Shown: piece by piece, positions 9,901 through 16,372 of the stretch
How positions within the stretch are numbered: the first letter of the stretch is position 1
Layout of the letters: the number at the start of each line of letters is the position of its first letter
From: Prevotella sp.
GTDB taxonomy: Bacteria; Bacteroidota; Bacteroidia; Bacteroidales; Bacteroidaceae
Direction of reading: 5' to 3'
Assembly: GCA_024688365.1 (NCBI GenBank)
Contig: JAILEG010000002.1
Location: 1 to 43,469, forward strand
Length of the DNA stretch: 43,469 nt
The notes under the pieces: generated by a model
Database searches by the model: none
The model's input: only the letters and a program-made list of their open reading frames with translations
What the model was told of the DNA's origin: nothing
Program-made: the position numbers and the translations under genes

Positions 9901-10199
9901 TCAAGGTTATGTCCATCCTGTCGCAAGGTTACCTTCACGCGAGATGCCACTGCAACATTCTTTGACTGCATGCCAATGTAGCTTACACGAAGTGTCTTTG
10001 AACCTTTGGGTACCGACAAGGAGAAGTTACCGTCCACATCCGTGACGGTTCCCATTTGGGTACCCACTACGAGGACAGAGGCACCAATCACTGGTTCACC
10101 GCTCTCGTCATTAACGGTACCCGACACTTGGGTTTGAGCCAGCGCCACTCCCAAACACAGGAACAGACCGGCGAAAATCATTGATAGTCTTTTTACCAT
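6972..10199 (-). CDS. SusC/RagA-family TonB-linked outer-membrane transporter
   Basis: The 1075-residue protein has a signal peptide (about 1-21), a carboxypeptidase-regulatory-like domain (about 25-93, VSGTVNDESGEPVIGASVLV), a TonB box (DEVMVVAYGT from residue 100), a plug domain (about 110-235, with VRIRGISSINGVTSPLYVVDG and SLYGSRGANGVVMITTKKG), and a long beta-barrel ending in the expected terminal Phe (IKLVF). It imports a polymer-derived substrate using TonB energy together with the SusD protein encoded next. A consensus promoter lies about 45 bases upstream. No SusR, hybrid two-component or ECF sigma/anti-sigma gene is seen nearby. Confidence 0.95.
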   Translation of the reverse strand: MVKRLSMIFAGLFLCLGVALAQTQVSGTVNDESGEPVIGASVLVVGTQMGTVTDVDGNFSLSVPKGSKTLRVSYIGMQSKNVAVASRVKVTLRQDGHNLDEVMVVAYGTAKRSAYTGAASEIKADKIQNRQISNVSSALVGTMAGVQTLQTNGQPGQNTTVRIRGISSINGVTSPLYVVDGVPYDGDLSAINPSDIQSMTVLKDAVSTSLYGSRGANGVVMITTKKGQQGKPVVSVDAKWGMVSREVPNYKVLGNAGTYYEKLYQTYYNGHTINNGMSASEAWVQSNADLSKTGYNIWTVPKGQLLIGQNGKLNPQATLGYSDGKNYYTPDDWSDETFKNTLRQEYNVGIAGASDRFNYYASFGYLDDEGTIEGSGFKRLNTRLSVDYKVRDWLTIGSNMAFTHTNSFSPDDQDSDHSTSSANAFYIANTMAPIYPMYIRDAQGNIMRDANTGNLLYDYGDGKYSAGSRNYMSMSNPLSDLTYNKREYNMDIFNGNWYAKADLTHGFSLTARIGLNSDNTIFNSMSNALYGQSSSYGGENVQEQSRTTALTHQYLLNYQNGFGLNNVNVTAGFEGYRLKVIDFYALGQNLYKSGDPTVGNTIDQRTGSGSEHKYNTAGFFFTANYNYDERFFVNLGYRRDGTSAFAKDNRWGNFFNFGLGWNMKKEAWLKDVDSVDLLKLRASFGQTGNDNHNVTLNNDDTYYSWYAYEDQYELSGADGVFADGKLAYKGNPNLKWEKTNAFDFGADYSFWKGRLTGSADFFFRATTNLLDYKNVAISNGYKSVPVNIGTIQNYGFEFEANYNIIQNKDLTWNVGLNGTFQKNRIKTLSSDYENGQYVSGLRILKEGQSIYNLYLPHYEGVDPETGLAMYTGVKLGSDNKPVTDANGNYIEETTTDYNNAYSWNRKQTGSLLPDFYGGLNTSLTWKGFDFSVQTSFQLGGTIYDAGYRSLMASGGTDFQAGQNWHQDILNAWTPENRNTDVPRLDDVDSYASSESDRWMVSSDYFSIDNITLGYTLPKAWTNKIGIESLRIFGSAENVALFSARQGLDPRLSLLSASTSWYTSRRTISGGIKLVF

Positions 10200-10242
10200 A
10201 AATTTAAAATATAAATGTAAAATTCTCCATAAAAACCGAGTG

Positions 10243-10273
10243 CAAAGGTATAAATATTCGTTAAAACAACCAA
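10243..10273 (-). promoter_or_regulatory. Promoter of the SusC/SusD operon
   Basis: On the minus strand TTG (10273-10271), a 20-base spacer and TACCTTTG (10250-10243) match the Bacteroidetes consensus. The predicted leader is about 40 bases. Confidence 0.75.
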
Positions 10274-10465
10274 AGAAAAAGTAACTATTTTCTCAAATAA
10301 TCCTCTTTCTGCTTTCATAATGCAATTTTAGAAGCTAAAAATATATCAAAACAATAGAATAAAATCTGCATAAAACAGTAAGAACAAAGATGGCACACTT
10401 TAACATACAGAAACACATACTCATGTCCTAAACAGCTGGCAATCTTGCATATATAGTCCGTTCCA

Positions 10466-10487
10466 GTACCCATACCGGTACCCATAC
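10466..10487. repeat. Tandem GTACCCATAC repeat in the SusC-murF divergent region
   Basis: GTACCCATAC occurs at 10466-10475 and again at 10478-10487, a 12-base period, upstream of the murF promoter and about 200 bases upstream of the SusC promoter. It could be a regulator site. The rest of 10274-10522 is AT-rich with no credible gene. Confidence 0.5.
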
Positions 10488-10522
10488 GCCTATCTGGCAT
10501 TGGAAAAAACACAGCTTTCCTT

Positions 10523-10552
10523 TTGCATTATCCACCATTTAGGCTACCTTTG
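10523..10552 (+). promoter_or_regulatory. murF promoter
   Basis: TTG (10523-10525), a 19-base spacer and TACCTTTG (10545-10552) match the consensus. The start codon is 22 bases further on, which rules out the longer reading frame from 10500. Confidence 0.75.
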
Positions 10553-10574
10553 CAACAAGAATAAAGTAAACATC

Positions 10575-11891
10575 ATGGACATACAGGAACTTTACAGAAT
10601 TTACCAGAGTCACCCTGTGGTGACTACTGACAGCCGGAACTGCCCCGAAGGCAGCATATTCATAGCCCTGAAAGGGGAATCCTTCGATGGCAACAAGTTT
10701 GCCGAGACAGCACTGGAGAAGGGATGCAGCTATGCCGTTGTCGATGAGAAGGAATATGCCAGACCGGATGACGGACGCTTTATCCTCGTCGATGACGCAC
10801 TCCTCACCTACAAGGAGCTTGCACGTGAGCATCGCCGGCAGCTCAGCATCCCCGTCATTGGCATCACCGGGACAAACGGGAAGACAACTTCCAAGGAACT
10901 CATATCTGCCGTGCTGGCCGAGAAATTCAACGTCCACCACACCGAAGGCAACTACAACAATGATGTTGGTGTGCCCCGCACGCTCCTCGGCCTGCGTCCG
11001 GAACACGAGATAGCCGTCATTGAGATGGGTGCCTCCCACCCAGGTGACATAGAGAAACTGGTCAATTACGTTGAGCCTACCTGTGGACTTATCACCAACG
11101 TGGGACGAGCCCACCTGCAGGGCTTCGGCAGTTTCGAGGGTGTGAAGCGCACGAAAGGTGAACTTTACGATTTCCTGAAGGCACACGGCGGCCTGCTCTT
11201 CCTCAATGAGAGCAATGCTGACCTCACTGAGATGGCTGAACAGCGTGAGTTCGACCGTATCATCACCTACGGGCAGGACGATACGGCTGACGTGCAAGGC
11301 AATGTCATCAGCTGTGCCCCCTTCCTCAAATTCTCCTGGCAATCCCTCAACACCCAGCATCCAACATCCAACAACTACGAAGTACAGACCCATCTCATCG
11401 GTGCCTATAACCTTGACAACATGCTGGCCGCCATCACCATCGGCCTGCACTTCGGTGTCACACCGATACAGATATGCCATGCGCTGGAGAACTATGTGCC
11501 CAACAACAATCGCTCACAACTCACCGAGACAGCCCACAATAAACTGATCGTAGATGCTTACAATGCCAACCCTTCCAGCATGGCGGCTGCCATCGAGAAC
11601 TTCCGCCTGATGGAGGTGGAGAACAAGATGGCTATCCTTGGCGACATGCGCGAGCTGGGCGAGGTGTCAGACGAGGAGCATCAGAAGATTGCCGACCAGC
11701 TCAAAGCTGCCGCCCTGACCAATGTATGGCTCGTTGGGGAGGAGTTCGGCAAGACGCATACCGCCTTCCGCAAGTTCCATGACGTGGAAGAAGTGAAAGC
11801 TGAGATCCGCCGCCAGTGCCCCAAGGATCACTACATCCTCATCAAGGGCAGCAACGGAATCAGACTCTTTGAGCTGCCCGAGCTGCTGTAG
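10575..11891 (+). CDS. murF: UDP-MurNAc-tripeptide:D-Ala-D-Ala ligase
   Basis: MurF adds D-Ala-D-Ala to UDP-MurNAc-tripeptide, the last cytoplasmic ligation of peptidoglycan precursor synthesis. The 438-residue protein shows the N-terminal Mur domain (VVTTDSRNCPEGSIFIALKGE), the ATP-binding loop GTNGKTT at 99-105, the central-domain motifs EGNYNNDVGVP and EMGASHPGDI, and the C-terminal Mur motif VDAYNANPSSM. The start at 10575 (MDIQEL) lies 22 bases after the -7 box. An oddity is a heptanucleotide repeat at 11348-11375 that encodes LNTQHPTSN in a loop before QTHLIGAYNLDN; the same phrase occurs in the helicase encoded at 25.0-28.4 kb. Confidence 0.95.
   Translation: MDIQELYRIYQSHPVVTTDSRNCPEGSIFIALKGESFDGNKFAETALEKGCSYAVVDEKEYARPDDGRFILVDDALLTYKELAREHRRQLSIPVIGITGTNGKTTSKELISAVLAEKFNVHHTEGNYNNDVGVPRTLLGLRPEHEIAVIEMGASHPGDIEKLVNYVEPTCGLITNVGRAHLQGFGSFEGVKRTKGELYDFLKAHGGLLFLNESNADLTEMAEQREFDRIITYGQDDTADVQGNVISCAPFLKFSWQSLNTQHPTSNNYEVQTHLIGAYNLDNMLAAITIGLHFGVTPIQICHALENYVPNNNRSQLTETAHNKLIVDAYNANPSSMAAAIENFRLMEVENKMAILGDMRELGEVSDEEHQKIADQLKAAALTNVWLVGEEFGKTHTAFRKFHDVEEVKAEIRRQCPKDHYILIKGSNGIRLFELPELL
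11348..11375 (+). repeat. Heptanucleotide repeat (4 units) inside murF
   Basis: CAACACC, CAGCATC, CAACATC and CAACAAC follow each other without gaps. Three 7-base units make seven codons, so the repeat encodes a heptapeptide-like phrase (N-T-Q-H-P-x-x). Related copies lie at 26246-26278 and 30977-31031. Confidence 0.8.
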
Positions 11892-12037
11892 GATTCACTC
11901 CTGCCGCACAGCAGAGCCAACAAAGCCATCATGGAAAAAGGCAGATGACATCCAAAAGCACAGGGCAACCATTTCGTCAATGGAACTGAAGTCAGATATA
12001 AGATGGTGGGGAAAGGACGAGATGGAAGCCGGAATGT

Positions 12038-12069
12038 TTGCTCATTTGCCTAAACATGCTGTATATTCA
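12038..12069 (+). promoter_or_regulatory. Possible promoter of the five-helix membrane protein gene
   Basis: TTG at 12038-12040, a 21-base spacer and TATATTCA at 12062-12069. The -7 box has two mismatches to TAnnTTTG, so this is weak. The remaining murF-downstream region (11892-12037) shows no gene. Confidence 0.35.
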
Positions 12070-12095
12070 TAATACATAAAGGAATCTTTAAGGGA

Positions 12096-12749
12096 ATGAT
12101 TCGTGTTAGTCCTTTGCTGTATATAGGCTGGGCCATCATCACAGCCCTGTTGTTTTGCGTCAAGTATGTCTTATTGGACAAGCTGCAAAATCGCAGACTG
12201 AAATATATTCTCGGCATGTCCTTGGCATACGCTGTCACACTGCCTGCCGTATATGGCTATTTCAAGATCAAAGGGCTCGACTTGAGATTAGAGCCTGTCA
12301 CAGGTATTCACCCTCTTGATGCTATCTTCTTTTATAGCATACCAGCTTTTTATTCTTGGATATTGCTTCAATATAAGAGGTATGAAGAGAGAACACTTCC
12401 CCTGTCAAGGAAAGCAGGAATCATGGTAAGTATATATATCAATGTCTGTCTCACGATATGTGCCATATTTGTCATAAGGGTGTACATGTTTGGGACTTCA
12501 CTCAGCAAAGAGCTGCATCTGCTGCATATAGAGACTGACAGCATGATAGGAGTATTAACCATAACTGGTGTATGCATAACTTTTTTCCTGGGACTGTTGG
12601 CATCAGTGGGCATCGTATGGTATGCACACAAAAAGGGATGGAAAGGAGGAATATTTGACATAAATATCCCTTCATCTCATTATGAAACCTCGCACGAGAC
12701 CCCGCACGAACAGGCAAACAGGAAAAAAGAGCGCAAAACATTGCTGTAG
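12096..12749 (+). CDS. Integral membrane protein, function unknown
   Basis: I do not recognise the family. The 217-residue protein has about five hydrophobic segments (roughly residues 5-25, 37-55, 75-92, 106-130 and 148-173), with the short hydrophilic loops expected of an inner-membrane protein. A polar, Lys-rich cytoplasmic-looking tail follows (about 180-217) and includes the repeated phrase ETSHETPHE, encoded by near-repeats of a CGCACGAGACC-like sequence. The start ATG has a purine-rich stretch (AAGGGA) just upstream. The gene ends within the -33 element of the following tRNA promoter. Confidence 0.7.
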   Translation: MIRVSPLLYIGWAIITALLFCVKYVLLDKLQNRRLKYILGMSLAYAVTLPAVYGYFKIKGLDLRLEPVTGIHPLDAIFFYSIPAFYSWILLQYKRYEERTLPLSRKAGIMVSIYINVCLTICAIFVIRVYMFGTSLSKELHLLHIETDSMIGVLTITGVCITFFLGLLASVGIVWYAHKKGWKGGIFDINIPSSHYETSHETPHEQANRKKERKTLL

Positions 12750-12772
12750 TTCCGAAAAAATCATTATCTTTG
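12741..12772 (+). promoter_or_regulatory. tRNA-Pro promoter
   Basis: TTG (12741-12743), a 21-base spacer and TATCTTTG (12765-12772) precede the tRNA by 20 bases. The TTG lies inside the last codons of the upstream membrane protein gene. Confidence 0.8.
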
Positions 12773-12791
12773 CAGTCGCTTACAGAGCAAT

Positions 12792-12864
12792 CGGGATGTA
12801 GCGCAGTTGGTAGCGCACTACGTTCGGGACGTAGGGGTCGCCAGTTCGAGTCCGGTCATCCCGA
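12792..12864 (+). tRNA. tRNA-Pro (anticodon CGG)
   Basis: The 73-base gene folds with a 7-bp acceptor stem (CGGGATG/CATCCCG), a D arm (GCGC/GCGC), an anticodon stem CTACG/CGTAG around the loop TTCGGGA (anticodon CGG, reading CCG), a 5-base variable loop, a T arm and discriminator A. CCA is not encoded. The T-stem (GCCAG/CCGGT) contains an A-C mismatch at positions 52-62, where U62 would restore pairing. Confidence 0.95.
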
Positions 12865-12867
12865 CAG

Positions 12868-12904
12868 AAAAGGGAAGAAACCTCATGGTTTCTTCCCTTT
12901 TTCT
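12868..12904 (+). terminator. Terminator after tRNA-Pro
   Basis: A 15-bp stem (12868-12882 with 12887-12901), loop TCAT, followed by more T on the plus strand. This is a strong intrinsic terminator. Confidence 0.9.
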
Positions 12905-13086
12905 TTTCAGAAGGAAGTGCTGGTTTGGATAAGAACTGGCACGATACACCTGAGGAGGCCAAGGGCACACTTTGCGTCTCTGCACTCGCTATCTGCCTCA
13001 TGACAACATGCACTTGCGGCTCCAGACATGCCCTTCCACGCATCTGCACCTGACTGACTGACGAGTGCCCGGCAGCCGATTACCGG
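12905..13086. other. Intergenic region between tRNA-Pro and argE
   Basis: No credible gene. The convergent junction is filled by this unstructured stretch, then the palindrome triplet at 13087-13150 and the argE terminator. Confidence 0.5.
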
Positions 13087-13150
13087 AGTATTGCAGCCGA
13101 AGTACCCAAGAACTTCAGCTGCAATACTCCAGTACTTCTCATAAAGTATT
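13087..13150. repeat. Palindrome triplet, copy 1
   Basis: Three 20-base near-palindromes start at 13087, 13109 and 13131, an exact 22-base period: AGTATTGCAGCCGAAGTACC, AGAACTTCAGCTGCAATACT and AGTACTTCTCATAAAGTATT. The same architecture occurs at 22877-22940 and 36525-36588. It lies between convergent genes. Confidence 0.85.
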
Positions 13151-13171
13151 TTCCCACTGCTTACCTTTGCT

Positions 13172-13206
13172 AAAGAAAAAAGGGCTGCCCTTGCACATAA
13201 GCAGCC
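13172..13206 (-). terminator. Terminator of the argE-like gene
   Basis: On the minus strand GGCTGC (13206-13201), a 12-base loop and GCAGCC (13088 family not involved; 13188-13183) are followed by CTTTTTTCTTT. The stem is short but GC-rich. Confidence 0.65.
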
Positions 13207-13222
13207 ACGAACAAAGTGATGG

Positions 13223-14284
13223 TCAAGCCATTGAGCCCACCAAACGGACGTATTTTCCTATCGCGTCACGGATTTCATCCAGTCTGATGAACTCATCCGC
13301 AGAATGGGAACGGCTTGACTCTCCAGGGCCCAGCTTGAAGGATGGGAAAGGCATCAGTGCCTGGTCAGAGAGCGTGGGTGAGCCGTAGGGCTTCATGCCC
13401 ATCGCAACACAGTGATGGATAAGGGGGTGATCGGGGGAGATGTGGGACGAGTTGAGACGGAACGAATGGGCACGCACCTCGCTCCGGAGGTGGCGGCGGA
13501 TGATGTCGAACACCTCTTCATTGGTATACAGCTCGTTCGTCCGCACGTCAACCAGCATCGTACACTCATCCGGGACTACGTTATGCTGTGTGCCGGCATG
13601 GATGACCGTCACCTGCATCTTCGTAGGACCAAGCAGCGGACTGACACGGTCAAAACGATAGTCACGCAGCCAGACAAGGTCATCAAGTGCCTCATAGATG
13701 GCATTGACACCCTCGCCACGGGCGGCATGCCCCGATTTTCCACGGGCCATCACGTCCAGGACCATGAGTCCTTTCTCAGCTATGGCAGGCTGCATGCCCG
13801 TCGGCTCGCCCACGATGGCCACGTCAATCTTCGGCAGCAAGGGCAGGACACGGCTGATTCCGTCCCTGCCTGAGACCTCCTCCTCGGCTGAGGCAAGATA
13901 GATGAGATTGTAGGGTATGCGCAGCTGGGAGAGAATCCGGTAAGCCTGCAGCAGCGACACCAGCCCTCCTCCACAGTCGTTTGAGCCTAAGCCATAGAGC
14001 CGGCCGTCATCAACGGTGGGACTGAAGGGATCACGCGTCCATGTCCTCACAGGCTTCACCGTGTCAATATGGGCATTGAGCAGCAGGGTCGGCAGGCTGG
14101 CATCAACCTTCTCCGGCAGAATCCACACATTGTTTCCCTCCCGCTGGCAGCCGTGACCGTAAGCGGCGATGTGGCGCTGCATGACATCGGCAGCCCGCGC
14201 CTCGTCCCGGCTGACGGACGGAGTGGCTATCAGCTCCTTGAGAAGGGCGATGGCATCAGTGTAATAACGTTCCAGTTCAATCAT
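13223..14284 (-). CDS. argE: M20-family deacetylase, probably acetyl/succinyl-ornithine deacetylase
   Basis: M20 enzymes are two-zinc amidohydrolases. This 353-residue protein has HIDTV (H72, D74), SNDCGGG (D103), AEEE at 133-136 (a general base and a zinc ligand), GEPTG (E160) and a C-terminal HSADE (H326), all of the expected metal and catalytic residues. The central lid domain is present (KSGHAARGEGVNAI). The short length and GSND motif fit the ArgE-like Bacteroidetes enzymes of arginine synthesis, some of which use N-succinyl rather than N-acetyl substrates. A related M20 peptidase is an alternative. The -7 box ends four bases before this ATG, so the mRNA should be leaderless. Confidence 0.85.
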   Translation of the reverse strand: MIELERYYTDAIALLKELIATPSVSRDEARAADVMQRHIAAYGHGCQREGNNVWILPEKVDASLPTLLLNAHIDTVKPVRTWTRDPFSPTVDDGRLYGLGSNDCGGGLVSLLQAYRILSQLRIPYNLIYLASAEEEVSGRDGISRVLPLLPKIDVAIVGEPTGMQPAIAEKGLMVLDVMARGKSGHAARGEGVNAIYEALDDLVWLRDYRFDRVSPLLGPTKMQVTVIHAGTQHNVVPDECTMLVDVRTNELYTNEEVFDIIRRHLRSEVRAHSFRLNSSHISPDHPLIHHCVAMGMKPYGSPTLSDQALMPFPSFKLGPGESSRSHSADEFIRLDEIRDAIGKYVRLVGSMA

Positions 14285-14288
14285 GTGG

Positions 14289-14319
14289 CAAAATTACTAA
14301 TTCACAATTTAATATCCAA
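14289..14319 (-). promoter_or_regulatory. argE promoter immediately upstream of the start codon
   Basis: On the minus strand TTG (14319-14317), a 20-base spacer and TAATTTTG (14296-14289) are a full consensus match. Only four bases separate the box from ATG. Confidence 0.8.
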
Positions 14320-14347
14320 ATTATTTCTTGTTTTGCAGATAATTGCT

Positions 14348-14355
14348 TATTTTTG
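14348..14355 (+). promoter_or_regulatory. -7 box of the acyl-CoA synthetase gene
   Basis: TATTTTTG fits TAnnTTTG and lies 23 bases before the start codon. The nearest TTG (14328-14330) gives a 17-base spacer, shorter than usual. Confidence 0.6.
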
Positions 14356-14378
14356 CACATAATAAAATACAGATTACA

Positions 14379-16187
14379 ATGCAGACAACGTGTCACCTCT
14401 CCGTTCTTATTCACGAACAAGCCAAGAAATATGGTGCCAAGCCGGCTCTTACCTTCCGTAACTTCGGCAGTCTGAAGTGGAAGACGGCTTCATGGAATCA
14501 GTTCTCCATGCGGGTGAAGGAAGTATCGAATGCCCTTCTGAACCTCTCTCTGAAGCCACAGGAGACCATCGGTGTGTTCGCACAGAACTGCATCCAGTAC
14601 CTCTACACTGATTTCGGCGCATACGGTGTGCGCGTGATAAGCATCCCTCTCTATGCCACCAGTTCCGAACAACAGATACAGCACATGATACAGGATGCCG
14701 GGGTGCGCTTCCTCTTTGTAGGCGAGCAGGACCAATATGACAAGGCTCACCGCATCTTCGCCCTCTGCCCTACGCTGGAACGCATTATCATCTTTGACCC
14801 AAGCGTACGCATCAGCACGCATGACCCGCACGCCCTCTACTTTGAGGACTTCCTCAAGTTAGGCGAGGGATTCCCCCGCCAGCCGGAGGTGGAGAAGCGA
14901 TGGGCTGAGGCTTCCGACAGTGACATCTGCAACATCCTATACACCAGCGGCACGACTGGCGAGAGCAAGGGCGTCATCCTGACGTACAGGATGTATCGCG
15001 CCGCACTGGAGGCAAACAGCAAGTGCGTGCCCGTGACTGAGAACGACCGTGTCATCAACTTCCTCCCTTTCACACACGTCTTTGAGCGTGGATGGGCCTA
15101 CCTGGCACTGAGCCAGGGGGCACAGCTGATTGTGAACACCTACCCGAAGGAAATCCAGCAGAGCATGCGTGAGACCCACCCGACGAGCATGTCGGCCGTG
15201 CCCCGTTTCTGGGAGAAGGTCTACGTGGCCGTAAGGGAGCGCATGGAGGGGGCTGGTACCGTTCAGCGCAGACTCTTCTATCATGCCCTGAGCGTGGGAC
15301 GGAAGCGCAACATCACCTATCTTGCCCGGGGCAAGCGAGTGCCGCTGGCACTGGAGATGGAATATAAAATCGTCAACAAGACCATTCTGAGTCTCGTCCG
15401 CAAGCAGCTGGGCCTGGAGAACCCCAACATCTTCCCGACGGCAGGGGCCTACGTGTCGCCTGAGGTGGAGGAGTTCGTCCACAGCATCGGACTTGACATG
15501 ATGGTAGGCTACGGACTGACCGAGAGCCTGGCCACAGTGAGCTGTGACCACCGGGGAGAGCCCTACACGGTAGGATCCGTGGGACAACCCATTGATGGCA
15601 TCCAGATAAAGATTGGAGAGGACGGTGAGGTGCTGCTCAAAGGCCCTACCATCACACCGGGCTACTACCACCGTGAGACCACCAATGCCAAGGCTTTTGA
15701 TGCTGATGGCTTCTTCCATACGGGCGACTCAGGCTATATGAAGGATGGGGAGCTGTTCCTCAAGGAGCGTATCAAAGACCTTTTCAAGACATCCAACGGG
15801 AAGTATGTTGCTCCGCAGATGGTGGAAGGCATGCTGCTGGTAGACAAGTTCATCGACCAGGTGGCAGTGATAGCCGACCAGCGCAAGTTTGTCTCGGCCC
15901 TTATTGTGCCGGAATTCCGCCTGCTGGAGGACTGGGCAAAGGAACACCACGTGGAGTTCAAGACCCGTGAGGACCTCTGTGAGAATGGGAAAATACACGA
16001 GATGATGATGGAGCGCATTGAGACGCTTCAGCAGCGTCTCGCCTCCTATGAGCAAATCAAGCGGTTCACTCTCCTCGCGCACCACTTCTCCATGGAAAGT
16101 GGTGAGCTTACCAATACACTGAAACTGAAACGCCCCGTCATCAACAAGAACTTCCAGGAAGTGATTGACAGGATGTATGAGGAATGA
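14379..16187 (+). CDS. Long-chain fatty acid-CoA ligase (AMP-binding)
   Basis: This 602-residue enzyme of the ANL superfamily activates a fatty acid with ATP to an acyl-adenylate and transfers it to CoA. It has the P-loop-like motif YTSGTTGESKG at 188-198, FLPFTHVFERGWAY, the GYGLTES motif, the FHTGDSGYMKDGELFLKERIKDLFKTSNGKYV hinge region and an ending typical of the FadD15-like long-chain group (LTNTLKLKRPVI). The frame opens at 14343, but that lies within the promoter, so I use the ATG at 14379. It is probably peripheral to the inner membrane. prfB follows after 185 bases. Confidence 0.93.
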   Translation: MQTTCHLSVLIHEQAKKYGAKPALTFRNFGSLKWKTASWNQFSMRVKEVSNALLNLSLKPQETIGVFAQNCIQYLYTDFGAYGVRVISIPLYATSSEQQIQHMIQDAGVRFLFVGEQDQYDKAHRIFALCPTLERIIIFDPSVRISTHDPHALYFEDFLKLGEGFPRQPEVEKRWAEASDSDICNILYTSGTTGESKGVILTYRMYRAALEANSKCVPVTENDRVINFLPFTHVFERGWAYLALSQGAQLIVNTYPKEIQQSMRETHPTSMSAVPRFWEKVYVAVRERMEGAGTVQRRLFYHALSVGRKRNITYLARGKRVPLALEMEYKIVNKTILSLVRKQLGLENPNIFPTAGAYVSPEVEEFVHSIGLDMMVGYGLTESLATVSCDHRGEPYTVGSVGQPIDGIQIKIGEDGEVLLKGPTITPGYYHRETTNAKAFDADGFFHTGDSGYMKDGELFLKERIKDLFKTSNGKYVAPQMVEGMLLVDKFIDQVAVIADQRKFVSALIVPEFRLLEDWAKEHHVEFKTREDLCENGKIHEMMMERIETLQQRLASYEQIKRFTLLAHHFSMESGELTNTLKLKRPVINKNFQEVIDRMYEE

Positions 16188-16372
16188 GCAGTGGATGAAT
16201 TGACAAGTTGACAGACAGACGAATTTATGGGCCAACTGTCTTTGGCAGGCTCTTCCCGTCAGGTAATTGCCTGCTGACAGCCCAGCACAATCAAGATAAC
16301 AAAAACATCCCCCAGTCCAACACACTGCCCAGACATTGGGAAAGAGACACATTGGGACGGGTCGAAAAAGAT

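Noticed and set aside
10539..11480. 313-codon minus-strand frame opposite murF
   Set aside because: It lies antisense to murF and covers the murF promoter; no family resemblance.
13162..13169. TACCTTTG -7-like box on the plus strand near argE
   Set aside because: There is no -33 element at the right distance and no gene downstream on that strand; it would only give antisense RNA to argE.
14937..15719. 260-codon minus-strand frame opposite the acyl-CoA synthetase
   Set aside because: Antisense to a conserved enzyme, with His/Leu-rich non-protein-like composition.
16208..16372. Upstream extension of prfB by 55 codons
   Set aside because: The residues do not resemble RF2, and the family starts near 16373.
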